Shown here: positions 6,565 to 9,914 of the stretch, piece by piece | Layout: each line of letters starts with the position of its first letter | Position numbering within the stretch: the first letter of the stretch is position 1 | NCBI GenBank assembly: GCA_039588335.1 | Contig: JBDGZZ010000162.1 | Span: 1-9,914 of the forward strand | Reading direction: 5' to 3' | Origin: G020351775 sp039588335 | Lineage (GTDB): Bacteria > Gemmatimonadota > Gemmatimonadetes > Gemmatimonadales > GWC2-71-9 | Length of the DNA stretch: 9,914 bases | Translations under genes and position numbers: made by a program | Notes under the pieces: model-generated | Databases searched by the model: none | What the model was told of the DNA's origin: nothing | The model's input: only the letters and a program-made list of their open reading frames with translations

Positions 6565-8847
6565 TCAACTTCCACTCCTACGGATCACCTCCAACGCTTT
6601 CTCGAGTAACTCGTCTCTTCCCTCTCGAATTCCCGCGATGGTCCTCTCCATTGGAATGGTTGGCTGAATGCCAACGAGGTGATGCTGGCTGCCGTCGTGC
6701 TTGGTCACCTTCATTCCCGTCCATGTCACTCTGAAACCGCCGGGGATTGCGAACGGATTCACATTGCCGTTGGCACCAGCCGTCGGCTGGCCCACGATCT
6801 CAGCCAGTTTGTAGTGCTCGATGAAGCTCATGAATGACTCGGCGTAGCTTATGGCTCGACCATCGGTGATGAATACAACGGTTCCTTGAATGTGTGGCTC
6901 TCGGGTCGGCAGCCTCCAGCCAAACGGCTTCCAGCCAATTATGTCCTGCTGATCGGGATAGATGATCTCGGCGACTTGCATCCAACTTCCCGAAGTGTCC
7001 GGCTGTTCCAGGAGATTGCTGATCACTGCGTGATTGCCGTTGGGGTAGCCTCTGAGATCGAATACAACACCCTTCGCCTCGGCAATCTCCTCCATCTGCT
7101 CATCTATCTCTGCAATCTCAGCCAAGTCGAGATTGACGTAGTAGATGCCCTCCTCGATTTCCGTGACGTTAGGCCTCGAGAACTCACTCAGTTGAAAGCC
7201 ACGGCTTCGAGCGACTTCAGCTTGCCAAGTCGCTCCGTTCCGGTCGACTACCAGGTTTGCTGGAGCGCTGTCGAGGCTCGCGCCCAGTTCCATCAACGAC
7301 CGGTAACGCTGCCACTGCGGTGAGCCTGATATGTATTGCTCCCGATCTAGCAGGGCTTCCTCTGCCGACTTGCCATCGACCGAGACAATGATGTCACCCC
7401 TCCTCAATGTGACCGTATCAGCACTTGCTGTAACGACTGCCCGATCCTCCACCCATTCGAGCCGCACCGGCAGTCTCCAGGCATTGCTCAGGTCGGGGTG
7501 AATGACTCGACCGTGACCGTCATGGAGCATGGCCACCAGTCGGTTCATCGTGAAGTAGAAATCTACCGCGGCCTCGTCGGCCAGAGCTTCCTCCAAAGTT
7601 CGCTTTAGCTCGTAGTCCCAATCGGTATCGATGAGATCGAAATAGGGATAGAAATGCTGAAACACGTTCCACGTGACAATCACACCTGCTAGTCGGACCG
7701 ATATCTCATCCGCCGTCCTCTGTGCGTCCGAGACTGCTGCAAGCTCGTGCCAGAGCTTGGCAAGCGCCTCGTCACTCGGGCGCACTACCATGCGTGAACT
7801 GTCAGCTAAGAGTGCGAGCGGCACACGAGCCATTAACCCCGCACCGATATCTACTTCAATCGCTTCCCCGATATCCGGCCGATCCTCGAACAACTGGCCG
7901 GCAAACCACTCGACTTCTTTCTTGATGGCCAAGTTGCGGGCACCTTCCGAGGGATCATCGGTCTCCACCACGTACTGCGCACCACCCCCACTGGTGGACC
8001 AGCCGGCCGGACCTCCGGATTCATTCACCTCTTCAAATCCGGCATTAGCGATCTCGACAGGCTCCCATGTGCCACCCGAATCCCGCACGGAGACCTGGAC
8101 GTCATCAATCCACGCCGAACCGTCACCGACGAGAAAACATCCAAATACAATCCTCGTTGCATCGTCAGCAACCTCACCCACAATCTCGTACTGCTCCCAC
8201 CTCTGGCCCTTAATAGGACGATCTGCCATGTTGTCAAAGAAACCGCGCTGTCTATCGACACGATCGACGCGAAGCCACAGTTGTGCCTGATTCCCTCCTC
8301 CACTCACTCGGGTCCTGACATAGCCGTTTAGCCTGACCTGCTTCCCACGATAGGATGTCGCATCTACCGACTGCATGATGATCGCCGGTCCGGCAGACTG
8401 TGCGGCCACGCGGTTCTCCCGATTCAGGCGAATGCTCTGGTACACCCGACTTGTGGTGCCGATGCCTAGACCCACGTGTTGCCAGGCGACCAACATCAAC
8501 CCACTCGTATCAGTGTTGGATTCGATCATTGGAGCCGGCACTTCACCGGCGGCGTAGACTTGCACCGTCGGTGCAATCGGCAGGAACAACTCCTCGAGAA
8601 CGCTCGCGAGATCTGCACCAGCAGACAGCTGTACTAATCGGTCTGCACCATACAGTGCAAATGCATCCCAATCCGTCTCGGCTGCCGCATCACTGGGATG
8701 GAAGTACTTGACGTATCCGTAGAGCTTGGCAAACGCGCGCAGGTTCTCGACGATTTGGGTGTCTTGCGAAGCGGCGCCGTGCGGGAAAGCGAATAACGCG
8801 GCAGGGATTAACCCGATGAGCGCGACAACGATGCGGGGGCTCTTCAT
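6565..8847 (-). CDS. Secreted S41-family serine peptidase, multidomain
   Basis: The 760-residue product has a Sec signal peptide (MKSPRIVVALIGLIPAALFA..., cleavage near GAAS-Q, residues 24-28), so it acts in the periplasm or outside. An N-terminal module (LRAFAKLYGYVKYFHPSD, 36-53) is typical of a large S41 subgroup. Next comes a jelly-roll, carbohydrate-binding-like region ending at AWIDDVQVSV (~245-254), and a second start of that type (NAGFEE, 268-273). A helical tricorn/IRBP-like segment (WNVFQHFYPYF to MLHDGHGRV, 393-448) is followed by a PDZ-like stretch (~458-510) and the catalytic core (YYVNLDLAE; VVFDLRG with Asp597; TDGRAISYAESF; GQPTAGANGN). By family analogy Ser667 in AISYAES is the nucleophile and His445 in DGHG a candidate base. 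It would cleave peptides or misfolded proteins; the substrate is unknown. Start ATG 8847 gives the signal peptide directly, though the ribosome-binding site is weak. It is divergent from the racemase-like gene, with 92 bases between them. Confidence 0.9.
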   Translation of the reverse strand: MKSPRIVVALIGLIPAALFAFPHGAASQDTQIVENLRAFAKLYGYVKYFHPSDAAAETDWDAFALYGADRLVQLSAGADLASVLEELFLPIAPTVQVYAAGEVPAPMIESNTDTSGLMLVAWQHVGLGIGTTSRVYQSIRLNRENRVAAQSAGPAIIMQSVDATSYRGKQVRLNGYVRTRVSGGGNQAQLWLRVDRVDRQRGFFDNMADRPIKGQRWEQYEIVGEVADDATRIVFGCFLVGDGSAWIDDVQVSVRDSGGTWEPVEIANAGFEEVNESGGPAGWSTSGGGAQYVVETDDPSEGARNLAIKKEVEWFAGQLFEDRPDIGEAIEVDIGAGLMARVPLALLADSSRMVVRPSDEALAKLWHELAAVSDAQRTADEISVRLAGVIVTWNVFQHFYPYFDLIDTDWDYELKRTLEEALADEAAVDFYFTMNRLVAMLHDGHGRVIHPDLSNAWRLPVRLEWVEDRAVVTASADTVTLRRGDIIVSVDGKSAEEALLDREQYISGSPQWQRYRSLMELGASLDSAPANLVVDRNGATWQAEVARSRGFQLSEFSRPNVTEIEEGIYYVNLDLAEIAEIDEQMEEIAEAKGVVFDLRGYPNGNHAVISNLLEQPDTSGSWMQVAEIIYPDQQDIIGWKPFGWRLPTREPHIQGTVVFITDGRAISYAESFMSFIEHYKLAEIVGQPTAGANGNVNPFAIPGGFRVTWTGMKVTKHDGSQHHLVGIQPTIPMERTIAGIREGRDELLEKALEVIRRSGS

Positions 8848-8939
8848 GGCCGTGTCCCACGTTGGGGTTAGGAGGCTTGATCCAATCTAACAAGATGTAG
8901 GGCTGCTGAGTTCACCAATGAGCCACGCGCTCCTGATCC
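8848..8939. promoter_or_regulatory. Divergent intergenic region between S41 peptidase and racemase-like gene
   Basis: The 92 bases separate two divergently read genes, so both promoters should lie here or inside the genes. I find no clear -35/-10 pair on either strand. The region includes an ATG at 8918 in a different frame from the racemase-like gene, which matters for that gene's start. Confidence 0.35.
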
Positions 8940-9914
8940 GTGCTGAGCGGAAGTGCGCTCGGCGTTTCGGCCGCCACCGCGTGCGCCCCGCAGCCAACTC
9001 CCACGCAGGCCGCAGCACCATCGACCGGTCCAAGGGCGTTCTCCCGGGAGAGCCCGGATCCCTGGATCGAAATCGACCGCGGGGCTTTCAGACACAACGT
9101 ACGCGAAGCATCCCGCCTGGCGGGTGGCCGGCCCATTCTCGCCGTCGTCAAGAACAACGGCTACGGCTTGGGAGACCAGACGGTGGGTCCGCTCCTAGCC
9201 GATTGCACCGAGATCGGTGGTATCGCTTGCGTCAGGGTGCATGAGGGGTTGGCCATGCGGGAGGCAGGTGTAAGTAAACCGATTCTAAACATGGCGGAGG
9301 TCTCAGAGGCGGAGATGGAAGTACTGGCGCATAACGGGATCGCCTCTTCGGTCTGGCTCGACGACGCGCCCCGCCGCGTTGAGCGGGTCGCCCGACGACT
9401 CGGACGACCCGTACCGATCCAGATCTATCTCGATACCGGAATGGGCCGCGAGGGCATGCCTTATCGACGCGCGGAAGGATGGATGGAGACCCTGTTGACG
9501 AGCGACTCAGCGAATGTGCTGGGCACGTACACCATGTTCGTGCATGAGTTGGAGTTCGACCGCGAACAGCTGGCCCGCTTCCAAAACATCGTCGCACGTA
9601 CTCGGTCAAACGGTTTGGCACTGGGTACCTTGCACGCGGCACCAACGTTCGAGTTGTTCCAGCTTCCCGAGGCGCACTTGGACATGGTGCGCCCCGGGAA
9701 CGCATTGTTCGGCAATTATCCCAGCGCCGAAGGGATGCACGAGCTGGCCGATCTCAAGCCCGTGTTCCGGCTACGCGCGCGCGTCGTCAGGCTCGAACGA
9801 CTCGAGCCTGGAGAGAGCGCCGGATTCTACCGTTCCTACGTCGCCGACCGGCCAACTTGGATAGCATTGCTACCAGTAGGCCACACCGATGGCTATCCGC
9901 ATACGGCGGCCGGC
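8940..9914 (+). CDS. Alanine-racemase-like PLP protein, probable lipoprotein; 3' partial
   Basis: An open frame runs from GTG 8940 to the window's end (325 codons). From residue 41 it is a fold-type III PLP enzyme: DPWIEIDRGAFRHNV, AVVKNNGYGLG with PLP Lys71 and Tyr75, IYLDTGMGREG with Arg170, LHAAPTFELFQLPEAHLDMVR with Arg251, and PVGHTDGY near the edge. Compared with Bacillus-type alanine racemase (residue roles from memory), several classical positions differ: Lys129 is Tyr163, His166 is Met199, Asn203/Ser204 are Pro235/Thr236, catalytic Tyr265 is Phe296 and Tyr284 is His315. So amino-acid racemisation is not assured; a specialised clade or altered chemistry is possible. The front (SGSALGVSAATACAPQPTPTQ) resembles a lipoprotein signal with Cys15 and a Pro/Thr/Ala linker, implying export. 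GTG 8940 is the only in-frame start, as a TGA lies at 8934, but it lacks a basic n-region and a ribosome-binding site; an N-terminal frameshift is possible. About 80-100 residues should follow beyond the window. Confidence 0.8.
   Translation, partial: MLSGSALGVSAATACAPQPTPTQAAAPSTGPRAFSRESPDPWIEIDRGAFRHNVREASRLAGGRPILAVVKNNGYGLGDQTVGPLLADCTEIGGIACVRVHEGLAMREAGVSKPILNMAEVSEAEMEVLAHNGIASSVWLDDAPRRVERVARRLGRPVPIQIYLDTGMGREGMPYRRAEGWMETLLTSDSANVLGTYTMFVHELEFDREQLARFQNIVARTRSNGLALGTLHAAPTFELFQLPEAHLDMVRPGNALFGNYPSAEGMHELADLKPVFRLRARVVRLERLEPGESAGFYRSYVADRPTWIALLPVGHTDGYPHTAAG

Noticed and set aside
9232..9705. Minus-strand ORF of 157 codons at the right end
   Set aside because: It is antisense to the racemase-like gene, whose motifs are clear on the plus strand.
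1..9914. CRISPR array, tRNA or rRNA genes, transposase or toxin-antitoxin pair
   Set aside because: I looked for spaced direct repeats, cloverleaf-like segments, DDE-type or toxin-like proteins and inverted-repeat ends and saw none; the only tandem repeat is the 7-bp array.

Overview
The window looks like a chromosomal stretch of a GC-rich, Gram-negative soil-type bacterium, most likely Gemmatimonadota or a relative such as Acidobacteriota. Four things point there: a one-TM receptor Ser/Thr kinase with an extracytoplasmic beta-propeller and the N-terminal style (TDRLKSALASRYTIERPLGAGGMATVYLAHD...) I associate with those phyla, an outer-membrane barrel protein, a large secreted S41 peptidase, and a lipoprotein-like alanine-racemase relative. 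The assignment is inference; no rRNA or other marker gene is present.

Layout, left to right. (1) 1-1377 (+): 3' part of a probable outer-membrane beta-barrel protein whose start lies before the window. (2) 1378-1862: a gene-poor gap with a promoter-like AT-rich patch and a stop-interrupted copy of a kinase 5' end. (3) 1878-4541 (+): an intact receptor Ser/Thr kinase. (4) 4542-4876: a second gap with another kinase 5' end, this time on the minus strand, a run of nine G and a 7-bp tandem repeat. (5) 4877-6187 (+): a 12-TM APC-superfamily amino-acid permease. (6) 6188-6564: the tail of a SnoaL/DUF4440-like gene (minus) abutting the tail of a TPR protein (plus). (7) 6565-8847 (-): a secreted multidomain S41 peptidase. 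(8) 8940-9914 (+): a fold-type III PLP protein related to alanine racemase, running off the right edge as an open frame.

No operon joins these genes. They are separated by long gaps, change strand, and read as independent units for sensing (kinase), uptake (permease), proteolysis (S41 peptidase) and possibly D-amino-acid chemistry (racemase relative). A shared periplasmic peptide or amino-acid theme is possible but is inference.

The most notable pattern is that three gaps are filled with recognisable gene ends: two kinase heads, one TPR tail and one DUF4440-like tail. This suggests repeated recombination or deletion among lineage-expanded paralogues. The other strong point is the alanine-racemase relative: it keeps the PLP lysine but appears to lack several classical active-site residues, including the catalytic tyrosine. 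I saw no CRISPR array, tRNA, rRNA, transposase or defence system.
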